Source: Eretmocerus hayati
Lineage: Eukaryota > Arthropoda > Insecta > Hymenoptera > Aphelinidae
NCBI GenBank assembly: GCA_029851415.1
Contig: CM056741.1
Location: forward strand, 65,028,282-65,092,281
DNA: 64,000 bases
Direction: 5' to 3'
Part shown: in pieces, positions 49,801 to 59,741 of the stretch
How the letters are laid out: each line of letters opens with the position of its first letter
How positions within the stretch are numbered: the stretch's first letter is position 1
Notes under the pieces: model-generated
The model's input: the letters and a program-made list of their open reading frames with translations, nothing else
The model's database searches: none
What the model was told of the DNA's origin: nothing
Program-made: the position numbers and the translations under genes

Positions 49801-51772
49801 CTGGAGTTACCCCGTGTCATTTCATCGTCCGTGGGGTGACCCCAAACTTTTGTTCATCTCCGTCCACTAAGATTGTTTGTTTGCACTAGAAGGGGCGGTC
49901 TGGGCGTTACTGAGGTGACTGCGTGGTTTTTGAATCCGTTGCTGCTGCTGCGGCAACTTGATCTGTGTATCAAGTTTGAATTTTTAGATTCAAGTCAATC
50001 CATCAAACGTGAGCTTAGTACTGATGAAATAATTCGATGGAGCGTAAGATGCACTCAGGATACACATTTTCGTCCCCTTAACATTGATAAAGTGGACTAG
50101 CGATTAATCTTCATTTTTCTTGGAATTTTTCCTCTTTCTGTCCATCGCGAATATTCGACTGGTTTAAAATTGTTTAGGTGGAATAATTTTACAATGAAAA
50201 AAATGACTTCCAAATCTTCAATTTTGCTCGACTTTATTTTACAGTTTCGCCCTGAGCAGAACAAGAAAATTTAGCATATTTCTGCTCAATAAGCTTGCTG
50301 TTAGGCGATATAGGTGAAAATTGCAGCTTTACTCATAGGAATCCGTTTTAAAAGGTCATGAAAGAGTAGCTTCATTCAGAAGATCTATTGGGCAGAAATT
50401 GAAATTGCTTGAATGAATAAAAAAAAACTGCTTATATAATAGTAGAAGATAAATCAGGTACTTCCACTGTACTTTTTTTGAAAATTCCTTCTAATTCACG
50501 AGTTGCAAGGTCCTACTTGTCCCAAAGGTTGGCTTGATTTTAAGCCCTACGATACCTGATATTCACATATGATATCACCCACGTATTTTTCCGGACAGGC
50601 ACTGGATTGAAACTCGTGGTTAGAAGTATGAATGGAACGACTGCTCCAACATTTGAAAAGTTGGCACGTTCTCGAGCTTTGTATTGGGATTACACATCAA
50701 TTACACTTGCGTAAACGTTGCAGCTTATGGTTGTCTCTTTAAGATGATTCTATACAAGTAACCCATCCATTCCAGTCATATTTTCTTAGAAATTGCAACG
50801 AGTGCCATCCGGCGACGGCTCGTGCCTCGCGAGCTCGATTCGAATACCCTCAAGCTAAGAGGGAAGAGCTCGTATGACACTTACAAAATAGCCACGAGTG
50901 CTTATCTCGCAACCACGATCATTTTTCTACCACAATGCTCGAATTATTCTCACTTGCTGAACAGAGAGAATGAAAAGCGTGACTTGGCTACCACGTGGCA
51001 GTTGCGGGCGCCATGGATAGCATGGCCCGGATGGAACCCTGGGACTATGCGAACTTCGATGCGAACAGTCCTCATTTCGAAAAAATGTGGTTTGGCTTGA
51101 CTCGTGGGTAGACCAGATCAGAATTGAGGGCTGTGCCCCCCTCCCCTCTTGTCTTGCACGACTTGTCAAGTGTGCAAAGAAATGATGTTACCCTATATGG
51201 AGAGGTATGTGCAGTTAACAACTTATAATACAGAAGCTAGCTAGGTCCTCGTATGCACTGAAAGCTGCGACCATAAAACAACCGTCTTTCAACGGATTTT
51301 TTGCGTAGAATTCGAGTCGGTTAGGATTAATCCGATAAGTAGTGAAGTATGCCCTCGAAGATGCAATTTTCAACCTAAAAACTGCTTTCTTCGTGCGGGC
51401 AAGGGGAACTACGAGGGGAACTATCTACCAAACTACTTGGATGACCTCGGAAACATAGGACTGTGAGTACAGAAACGTCTCAATTTCATTTTCTAATACA
51501 TTGCAACGGAGATACAGGGTGTCGAAACCACACCGGGGTCGTTTTGTGCATTTGAGGGCCCAAGCCGATGCAGTATACCAGCAAAATAGTTTAGCTCGGT
51601 CACCACATTGCAATCCAGAAAGATACAAGGATAGTCTGTATACGATGTCAACTTCTGGATTACAATGTGGGGTGGGAATAACTTGCATCGATGATTTGGG
51701 TACATAAATATACCAAGCTAAACTATTCAGCTAATATACTATTTCTTTTGGCTCTGGGGAACTATTACTTTT
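46871..51772. other. Gene-free stretch
   Basis: No supportable gene. Holds a TA microsatellite (47499-47518), a GC-richer section at about 47280-48130, and a GA microsatellite (about 49767-49784). One 108-codon open frame (46974-47300) has no recognisable content. Confidence 0.5.
47499..47518. repeat. (AT)n microsatellite
   Basis: About ten uninterrupted AT dinucleotides. Confidence 0.9.
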
Positions 51773-51960
51773 GGCCTTGGTGGCGAGCTGCTTGCGAGGT
51801 GTTTCTCTCCGGTGGATGCTAGAAAGAAAAATTAGTTCGATATTTCAATTATCTTTCCTGAAATGAATTGAAGTAGTTCGCGCGCGTGTGTATTGTGTGT
51901 GCGTGAGAGATTTGGAAAAGGATGTGTGTATGTGCATGGGTGTCAAGTGTGTGTGTGGGC
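51773..51960 (-). pseudogene. Histone H3 N-terminal fragment, copy 1, in a duplicated block
   Basis: On the minus strand 51816-51773 reads as the H3 tail: codons for STG and a damaged GGK, then PRKQLATKA after a one-base shift. It is preceded by a pyrimidine run ending TTTCTAG, like a splice acceptor. Beyond it (51870-51960) lies a GT-rich simple repeat. The whole block recurs at 56813-57040. No start codon or remainder of the histone is present. Confidence 0.65.
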
Positions 51961-53257
51961 GTAGGTCATTGTTTGTGACCACGAGGTTATTCCATTGAAT
52001 TGAGAGGGTGGGTGGGAAAAGGGCCTAAGTGCAGTTAGGCCCTTTTTCCGGCCTACCGCTTTTTTGAACCCTTGAACCATGATCTATCACCCCATAAAAG
52101 TTGTTTTTCCATAAACTTCGAAAACCCCATAGATCAGAAAAAGGGCCTAAGTGCACTTAGGCCCTTTTACATATTCGATAAAACGGCCTAAGTGCACTTA
52201 GGCCCTTTTGTCGATTATATGATGGAAGTTACGCCCTTTTATCGATTGTATGATGAGAGTTAGATCCTCTGTCTATTATCTGAAGGCAGTTAGACCCGGC
52301 TAGACTCCTTGGACAGCTAGTTGTATAGTTTTGACCGGGTAAGAACGAATCGCCTAACTACGATGCTGCACCATTGGACCCGAATGGTTCGCCAATCATT
52401 TTGAAGAGGAAAGCATAACCTCACTATTTCATAAGCTTTGAGTGGGGAAAGAGCTTTCTAACGTCCCAAGGTCATCTCTGTGTCGTACGGTGTTTTAAGT
52501 AATCCTCCAAAAAAGTTGAAAATCGGCGTTCCATTAGTAAAATCGTGTTCCGATGGATTTCAATGAAACAACCTGATTTTTTTTCAACATATCTTCGGAA
52601 CTCGGACAAATAGGAGAGCAGTATTCTTATATCGACAGAGGTCTCTAAGAAAATTGATAAAACATAAGAATTGATTTCTAACCATGTTATCTGTAATCAA
52701 GACGTTAGTTAACCACTTCATCGTGTTTGCCGGGTCATGTTACAGCGAAAACGTTTTCGGAAACTATCAGTCTTGGCGGTGGAAAGTGGTCAAAAATGCA
52801 AAAAATTATCTTTGAAACAAATTTCAATCCAGTATTTGCATCTCTTGTGCATGCGCGTCCTCTGATGTCTCTAAAAGTAACTTCAATTGATAGCCGCCCG
52901 GTGTAACTCACTTCAGAATGGTCACTCGAGGAAGTCGGTTTGACGCGTTAGATCACGAGATCTAGCTGGTCCAAAAAATGAAAAACTCCAAGGTACCGAG
53001 TCCGTGAACCCGCGGCTCCTCCAATGGACGCCAAGAATGCGAATTTCGAGTCGGATCGTTCCCAAGACGTGAACATGTGTTTTTCGTGTATTTTTTGATG
53101 TAGAAACCGAATCCGTGGTCAGTCTCGTCCCCAACCTTCAGGATTATCTGGTAGGCTCAAATGGAGTAAGATAGGCTAAAGTAGGTTCAAGAAACGAGAT
53201 CAAGTAAGAAATTGATTGGGCCCCATTCACTGTGGCGCCCGAAAATCGGACTCGCAA

Positions 53258-53417
53258 CGGGAGTCCGGAATCCGGGTCATCATACCTCACTAAACTTTTT
53301 TCACAGTCTCGTACCACCTAGAAAATGGAGAATCCAGAGTGACTCCACCAAATGGGCCTTCTGTCCAGAGCCACAAGCAAAAATGTAAGAATTGCCCATA
53401 TAAACCCATGTCAAAAA

Positions 53418-53448
<31 letters not shown>

Positions 53449-53612
53449 GGGTATACTGGCAATGCTAGCGTTTTTGCTTGCAGCTCTGAACTGAAAGCCC
53501 ATTTGATGGAATTACTCTGGATTCTCCATGTCCGAGGTGGTACGAGCCTGTGGAAAAAGTTTGGTGAGATTTGGTGACCCGGACCCTCCGGACTCCCCTT
53601 GTCAGCGCAATA
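53258..53612. repeat. Palindrome with central (TA)n inside the 2.7-kb transposon
   Basis: Arms share CTCGTACCACCT, GAGAATCCAGAG, CAAATGGG and AGCAAAAA words in inverted orientation, around an uninterrupted AT run at 53421-53448. The outer ends pair GGGAGTCCGG with CCGGACTCCC. Confidence 0.8.
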
Positions 53613-53934
53613 AGTGTATTTCACGGGTACGATTTCTTCATACATAGCTATTCTTTGGAAAATCATAACTCCGACAGATTGGATTTCTCATCTTATCGTT
53701 GTTTGACTGGGGAAACTAGACACCTCCGAATTCCCCTCAAAAGATTATAACAATGAGACTCCGGAAGAGAGCTTTGTTTAGGAATCGAATCTCAGCACGA
53801 ATGTGACTACGTAAAAGGGTCTTATCACTGCAGAGAGGGGTACCCACAAAGTCACCAAGACCTCGAAGATTTTCTAAAAGAGCCCAAACAACAGGAAAAT
53901 TTTGTTCGAAAAAAGGGCCCAAGTGCAAGGGTAT

Positions 53935-54190
53935 TGTTAAAAGAGCCTCAACGCAGAAGTACTGGTAAAAAGGGCCCAAGTGCAACAGTATTGGTAAAAA
54001 GGGCCTAAGTGCAACAGTATTGGTGAAGAGGGCCTAAGTGCAACATTATTGGTAAAAAGGGCCTAAGTGCAACAATATTGGTAAAAAGGGCCTAAGTCAC
54101 CGGAAAAACTCGTTCAAAAGGGCCTAACTCCACTATCGATATCGGGATAAAGGGCCTAAGTGGTGGGGTATTGGTAGAAAGGGCCTAAAT
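53935..54190. repeat. Tandem array of ~28-bp units
   Basis: About eight units built on AAAAAGGGCCTAAGTGCAAC followed by AGTATTGGT, with diverged edge units. The unit contains the subterminal word of the host transposon. Confidence 0.85.
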
Positions 54191-54879
54191 TTTTACGAAA
54201 ACATTTTTAAAAAATTCTTATGACCTCCATATCTCTTTTCTACCAATTCTGGCTATCAAATCATGTTCTTTGGCCTTCAAAAAATGATTCTTCACGCTTG
54301 TTAAGTGAATATTGAGTGACCTCAGTTTCACACACTCAATGGAACCATCTTTCACGTGCAGAATCGATGAAAATGCATTAAGACGTTGAATCGCAATTGG
54401 ATATCTTGTGTGACATACCCATAGATATGCTGATGAAATTTGGAGGCCATTAAACTCGATTTCGCAACGTTATCCAACTTTTAGTGGATCAACTATCCCA
54501 AAAATTGGCCCAGTATTGGGAAAAAGGGCCTAATTACATTTTTTCGAATGGCTGTATACCTCTCAAAATCGACAGCTACCTTCCAATTCCTGTGCGGTTG
54601 TTTTGGGGATGCCAAAACCTTTGAAATAAGCCAGGTATGCGCATCGAATCATGCCACGGGCATGATACAGTTAGTTTTAATCGTTTTTCTCCAAATGGCC
54701 GTTTTGTAATTAGGCCCTTTTTCCACCCACCCCCTCAATTGTATAAAGTAATATTTGATTTTAGGAAGAGAGAGGAGATTATACTCTCCCGTCATTTTTA
54801 TTAATTAAATTAATTAAGCGCCTGTCCAATTCTATCCGTCCGGATGCCTCATATCGTGGTGGCGTCGCTGGTGCTGGTG

Positions 54880-56490
54880 GTGGGTCGGTGGGTTAGTGGG
54901 TCGATGGCTCGGTGGTTCCGGTGGGTAGGTGAGTTGGTGGGTCCGGTGGGTCCGGGTTGAGGCTGGGGCTGTGACTTAGGCTGGAGCTTAGGCTTTGGCT
55001 GGGGCCGAGGCTGGGGTTGAGGCTGGGTCTGTGGCTGAGCTGATGATGAGATTAAGGCTGGAGCTGAGGCTGGGGCTGACGCTGGGCTGCCGCTGGGGTC
55101 GAGGTTGGGTCAGGGGCCACGGATGGAGCTGAGGCTGGGTCTGTGGCTGAGCTGATGCTGGCACTAAGGCTGGAGCTGAGGCTGAGGCTCGGGCTGGGGC
55201 TGACGCTGAGCTGCGGCTGGGGTCGAGGCTGGGTCTGGGGCTACGGGTGGGGCTGAGGCTGGGCTGTGGCTATGTCTGGGGCTGAGGCTATGGCTGAGCT
55301 GACGCTCAGGCTGAGGCTGGTACTGAGGCTGGAGCTAAGGCTAAGCCAGAGCGTGGCCGAGGCTGAGGCTGGAGGCTGTGACCAGGGATGAGATTGGGCT
55401 GGGGCTGGAGCATGGAGCCGGTGCTGGGGCGTCGGCTAAGCCTGAGACTGACGCTGGGACCGAGGCTGGAAATAAGGCTGGGATGGGGCTGGGCCGAGGC
55501 GGGAGCTGTTGCCAAGGCTGAGTCTAGGGCTGACCCTGGGGTGTGGCTGAGACTGGGACTGAGGCTGGGCTGTGGCTGGGACTGGCGCTATGGCTGAGGC
55601 TGAAGCTGGTACTGCGGCTAGGGATGAGGCTGGGCTGGGGCTGGGACCGAGGCTGGAGTTGTTGCCAAGGCTGAGTCTGGGACTAAGGCTGGGACTGGGA
55701 CTGAGGCTGGGCTGTGGCTGTAGCTGGGGCTGACGCTATGGCTGAGGCTGGAGCTGGTCCTGTGGCTAGGGATGAGGCTGGGCCTGTAGCTTGGGATGAG
55801 GCTGGAGCCGTGGCTGGGAGTGGCTGAGGCTGTGGCTCATGCTGGGGCTGAGTCTGGGACTGAGGCTTAGGCTGAAGCTGAGACCGAAGCTAAGGCTTTG
55901 GCTGGGGCCAATGTTGGGGCTGAGGCTAAGCTGGAGCGTGGCCAAGGCTGAGGTTGGAGGTAACGCTGAGGCTGAGGATGGAGGCTATGGTTGTGACTAG
56001 GGATGAGATTGGGCTGGAGCTGGAGCCGGGGCTGGGGCAGTGGCTAAACCCGAGACTAACGCTGGGACCGAGGCTGGAACTAAGGCTGGGCTGGGGCTGA
56101 GCCGAGGCTGCGGCTGCTACCAAGGCTGAGTCTGGGACTGAGTCTGGGCAGTGGCCGGGGCTGAGGTTTAGGCTGGGTCTGTAGTTAAGGCTAAGGCTGG
56201 GACCGAAGCTAGGTCTGAGGCTACGAGTGAGGCTGGGTCTGTGGTTAGGGATGAGCCAAGGCCTGTGGCTCGGACTGAGGCTGGGCTACGGCTGGAGCTG
56301 GGTCCTGGGCTAAGGCTGGAGCTGGGGCTGAGACTGGGGCCGGCCCGAAGCTGAGGCTGGGATTGTGGTTAAGGCTGAGGTTGGGACTGGGACTGAGACT
56401 GGAGAATTGGAGACATGGCTGGGACTGGGGCTGGAGCCGTGGAAGGGGCGTGACTGAGACAGGGGCTGGGATCGGGTCTGAGACCGTTGT
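54880..56490. repeat. G-rich minisatellite (GCTGAGGCTGGG type), ~1.6 kb
   Basis: A short GGTGGGTCGGTGGGT-like section (to about 54957) is followed by about 1.5 kb of variable units of 6, 12 and 18 bp drawn from GGCTGA, GGCTGG, GGGCTG and GGACTG. Strand-biased G runs are present throughout. Open frames rich in Leu, Arg, Gly or Ser/Pro are artefacts of the repeat. Confidence 0.92.
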
Positions 56491-56812
56491 TAGAGCTGGC
56501 GTACTTGGTGAAATTCCCAGATACTTACTGGAGATCCAGAAACCTCACTATGCGCAACATTACCCCAACTCAATAGTTCTCAATCACAGTTACTAGGTTA
56601 CATCAAGGAGATTTCTTTTTTCAAATTCACTGTATCATGAAATCTCAACGTTACATTGTTCAACTACAGAAGCATTTCAGGGGTTCATACCATATCAGAG
56701 TCCCCTCCAAGCCGTACGAGTGTTAGCGAGATAGGCAATGACGCTAGTAGAAATTATTGATGTTGCCCAATGATTAAATGGCTCCTGCGAGTGGTCGGGA
56801 TACTCTCCCTCT

Positions 56813-57040
56813 CAGCCTTGGCAGTGAGTTGTTTGCGAGGTGCTTTGAAACTGATGGAGGCTGTAAAATAAATGAATACATATATTCTACTATCCTTCGA
56901 TGGAATAATTGAATTTGTTCGCGTGTGTGTGTGGGCGTGGGTGGGTGGTTGAGTGGCTGTGTTTGCGCGTGTCTGTGTGATGTGTGAGGTAGAATGAGTG
57001 TACGTGTGTGTGTCTGAGTGTATTATTCCTTCAATTCTCT
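56813..57040 (-). pseudogene. Histone H3 N-terminal fragment, copy 2, in a duplicated block
   Basis: On the minus strand codons for KAPRKQL are intact (about 56842-56822), followed by TAKAER in place of ATKAAR. They are preceded by an acceptor-like TTTTACAG. The adjoining GT-rich repeat and a TTATTCC-TTCAATT flank match copy 1, so both are products of one duplication. Much too short to be functional. Confidence 0.65.
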
Positions 57041-57289
57041 CATATTTTAGTTCAATTTTATAGAATTAGGAATGTGATTACCCACCAGTGCAGCCTTCTA
57101 TGATGAACTTTGACAGTTCTTGTATCCTCTGTCGTCCAGCTCCTACAGTGATTTTCGGATTTTGGGAATGCCATCAACCTCACCGTACGATGGTTTGAGA
57201 CGGGCTGGCGCTACTTGGCGCCTTTGCTTTATATATGGCTGGTTTTAGCAACCTCTATAGGTTTTTATAATAATCGTCGTCGCGTGTAT

Positions 57290-57470
57290 CTAAGTACTTA
57301 TCTCATCTAAGTTCATCTTATCATCTAAGATCATCCCAAATTCATCTTTTTATCTGAACGTCATCTTTGGCTTATCTTTTCATATTTTAGTGATCTTTTC
57401 GTTCTCCTCGAGTTATCTAGTTATTTTTTAACCATCTTCCAGTCATCTCTTTATTGCAATTTTTTTACAT
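57290..57470. repeat. Degenerate TCATCT array
   Basis: TCATCT or a close variant recurs roughly every 8-18 bp, with a basic spacing near 10 bp. Too diverged for exact unit boundaries. Confidence 0.6.
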
Positions 57471-57504
57471 AGTCTGTTTGTCCATTTGAATTATTCTTTC
57501 GATC

Positions 57505-57600
57505 TTCAACCATACCATACGAGACCGTTCTAAACCAGATCAAGCCAAACAAGACCACCCGTGCATCAAATCATCCATTTTTTGACATATCCACGCGTTC
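57505..57600. repeat. Degenerate GACC-A decamer array, copy 1
   Basis: Words of the type ACCATACCATACGAGACCG repeat at about 10-bp spacing. A second, cleaner array lies at 58050-58135, and the DNA following both arrays (CCATGA, CCACCC, CGGAAT-like words) is also similar. Confidence 0.5.
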
Positions 57601-58049
57601 AACCATGACGGCCACCCGCCCATGATCCAAAAACGAAACCCATTATATTCTACTCCTCCCACGCGCAATCCGATTTGCAGGATCCGGATGAACAAAGTTT
57701 TGACTGACGTTTGATCATTTCAACGAGCGGTACTTCCTCGCTCGCTAACTCTCGTTCTGCTCCAATTCATTTAGTAGGATTGATTCTCTGAGGAAAATCA
57801 CATTCCTTTGATATCAGGCATTCTCTACAACGTTGCGGAAATGACGAGGAGAGGTTTCGAAGTTTCTCTTATCACCGGCGAGGGATATCCTGAGAACTTC
57901 GGGTATGCTCAGGAGTATACACGTATATTCAGAATTCTCTCTGAGTGGCATTGCAAATTTGGTACTTATCTTGCTTTTTGTCTCAGTGATGTAGATATTT
58001 TGATTCGTAGAACTGAATAATCAGCTAATAAATTGAATGTGCAAGGCCG

Positions 58050-58135
58050 TAGCAAACCGGACTAGACCGAACGAGACCATGATAGACCGTTTCAGCCCGT
58101 ACTCGACCGCATCAGACCGGACCAGACGATCCATC
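58050..58135. repeat. GACCG decamer array, copy 2
   Basis: About seven or eight 10-bp units of the form GACCGNANCA, with exact 10-bp register over most of the run. Confidence 0.7.
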
Positions 58136-59104
58136 TATATATCCATCCATCTGTCAACCCATTCACACGTCCACCCATGACAAGTTTTATATTTTACCTC
58201 TTCCACGGGAGCAACCCGGTATGCGGAATTCGGAAATCCAAAGCTTCGATTGGCTTTTAATTATTTTAACTCTTCGCTTTTTCCATTGAAGATCAATTGG
58301 GTTTCGTAGCACCTATTTTACTGATTCCGCAAATGTTGGAATGATTCGTACGGGAACTTTCAGCCCTTAATATTATCATATAGTATGCCTCTGGATTAGT
58401 TCCGACAATATACGTGATATTTTCCTAGGCAATCAACTGTACTAGTATATCGGAATCCGACATACGCGGAACATCGCTTCATAGCACGTTCTCATCCTTC
58501 GTGCATTGTGTAAACCAAAAAACGAGCCTCAGTCTGATTTCCTTTTCATTTGACTTGTAACCAAAAAACGCACCTCAACTAAGTACGCAGTTCACTTTCA
58601 TATCACGGAGAATATAAAAGCGGATCTCAGTCAGAGAAGCTATCCACTTTTTGCAACCAACTCCCGCGTATCGCTGAAACCCAAAACCGAACCTCATCGG
58701 GAACATGAGGTTCGCTCTCGAACTCCATATATGACATTTGAAATACACTTTAGGATTTCATCCGTAATAACGAACAACGACTTCAGCAAATAATGACACC
58801 CATTCTAGAATTTCATCCGTATTAACCCACGGGTATATAAGACCGAGTTTTGCAAGCCTCGCTATCTCATTCACGCGGCAGTCGAGCCATAGTTCGGACG
58901 TAGCCACGCTCTTCCACGTCGCGACTTCAATCCGACCACTACGCTGCCTCCTGGCCACGCCTTGGCCACCGTGCTCCGACGTAACCTGGGACCCCATCGT
59001 CGCGCCCTTCACTGTGACCGGGACTGTGCCTCGAGTGTGGGACAAAGCGTCATGGACGACCAAGTGTGTGTTGTGTTCATATTTCGCACTGCGGCTACCG
59101 AATC

Positions 59105-59255
59105 ACCTCTCTTAACTTCTCCGAGTGAAATTTTTCACTCGGATTCCGAGTGAAAGTCCATCTCACTCGGTAAAGAGTCAGATATCAAAAAAATCAAAAA
59201 TTTCACTCGGAAGTTCGAGTGAAATTTCACTCGGATGCAAGAGTGAGATGCTCAA
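59105..59255. repeat. Cluster of CACTCGG/CCGAGTG hairpins
   Basis: CACTCGG or its complement occurs repeatedly in about 150 bp, including TCCGAGTGAAA facing TTTCACTCGGA, so several alternative hairpins can form. It lies upstream of the LINE and may be part of its 5' leader. Confidence 0.65.
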
Positions 59256-59741
59256 ATCAAATTTTAGGTTATGTTTTGCCGCTCGTTTGTTACTGATGGA
59301 TCAATGCGTAGCTTACAAAGAGGAAAATTGAGGATTTACTGCAATATTCGTTGAAAAACTGAGCTAAGAAATGTCAATATCCTTTCCCATGAGTTTTATA
59401 AATGCATGTACGGCCCAATATTATATCATATTACGTATAAATTAATCAACCCGATTAATATAGAAGCTCGTATAGAAGCAATGCCCTGCCCCGTAGGGGG
59501 CTTTGGGTGTGACCTTAGGGTTGCACTTGGAGCTTGAGGGAGTGACGCCCCTCCGGACCCGAGTCCTACACTTACACTAACACACACACTACACTCTACA
59601 CGCACCATACTTACGCTTGCTCAAGCATTACACAGACATACCAACATTATACAGAACACGCATCACACAACACACCACACCCGTGCTGGTCTGGTCCGGG
59701 TCGGCCAGCATGCGATTCCAGGCCCTGGAAGAAGAAAGAAG

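Larger units (their letters stand above)
52002..54736. mobile_element. 2.7-kb non-autonomous DNA transposon, AATT target duplication
   Basis: Ends GAGAGGGTGGGTGGGAAAA and, on the other strand, GAGGGGGTGGGTGGAAAAA, each followed by GGGCCTAA. AATT is duplicated at 51998-52001 and 54737-54740. The word AAAGGGCCTAA and its complement recur many times inside, near the left end as palindromes and near the right end as a tandem array. The related block at 57020-57040 lacks the element. No transposase frame is visible. Superfamily not assigned. Confidence 0.82.

Noticed and set aside
51324..51333. GGATTAATCC, a palindromic K50 homeodomain (Bicoid/Otd-type) site
   Set aside because: A single site 10 kb from huckebein is expected by chance; no cluster was found around it.
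51602..51670. Small stem-loop (CCACATTGCAATCCAGAA and partner)
   Set aside because: Too short and isolated to assign; no flanking duplication or other copy seen.
55306..56596. Open frames rich in Leu/Arg/Gly or Ala/Pro/Ser
   Set aside because: They are translations of the GCTGAGGCTGGG minisatellite.
57808..57870. Resemblance of ISGILY to the ISGLIY segment of histone H4
   Set aside because: The similarity stops after six residues and does not continue with the rest of H4.
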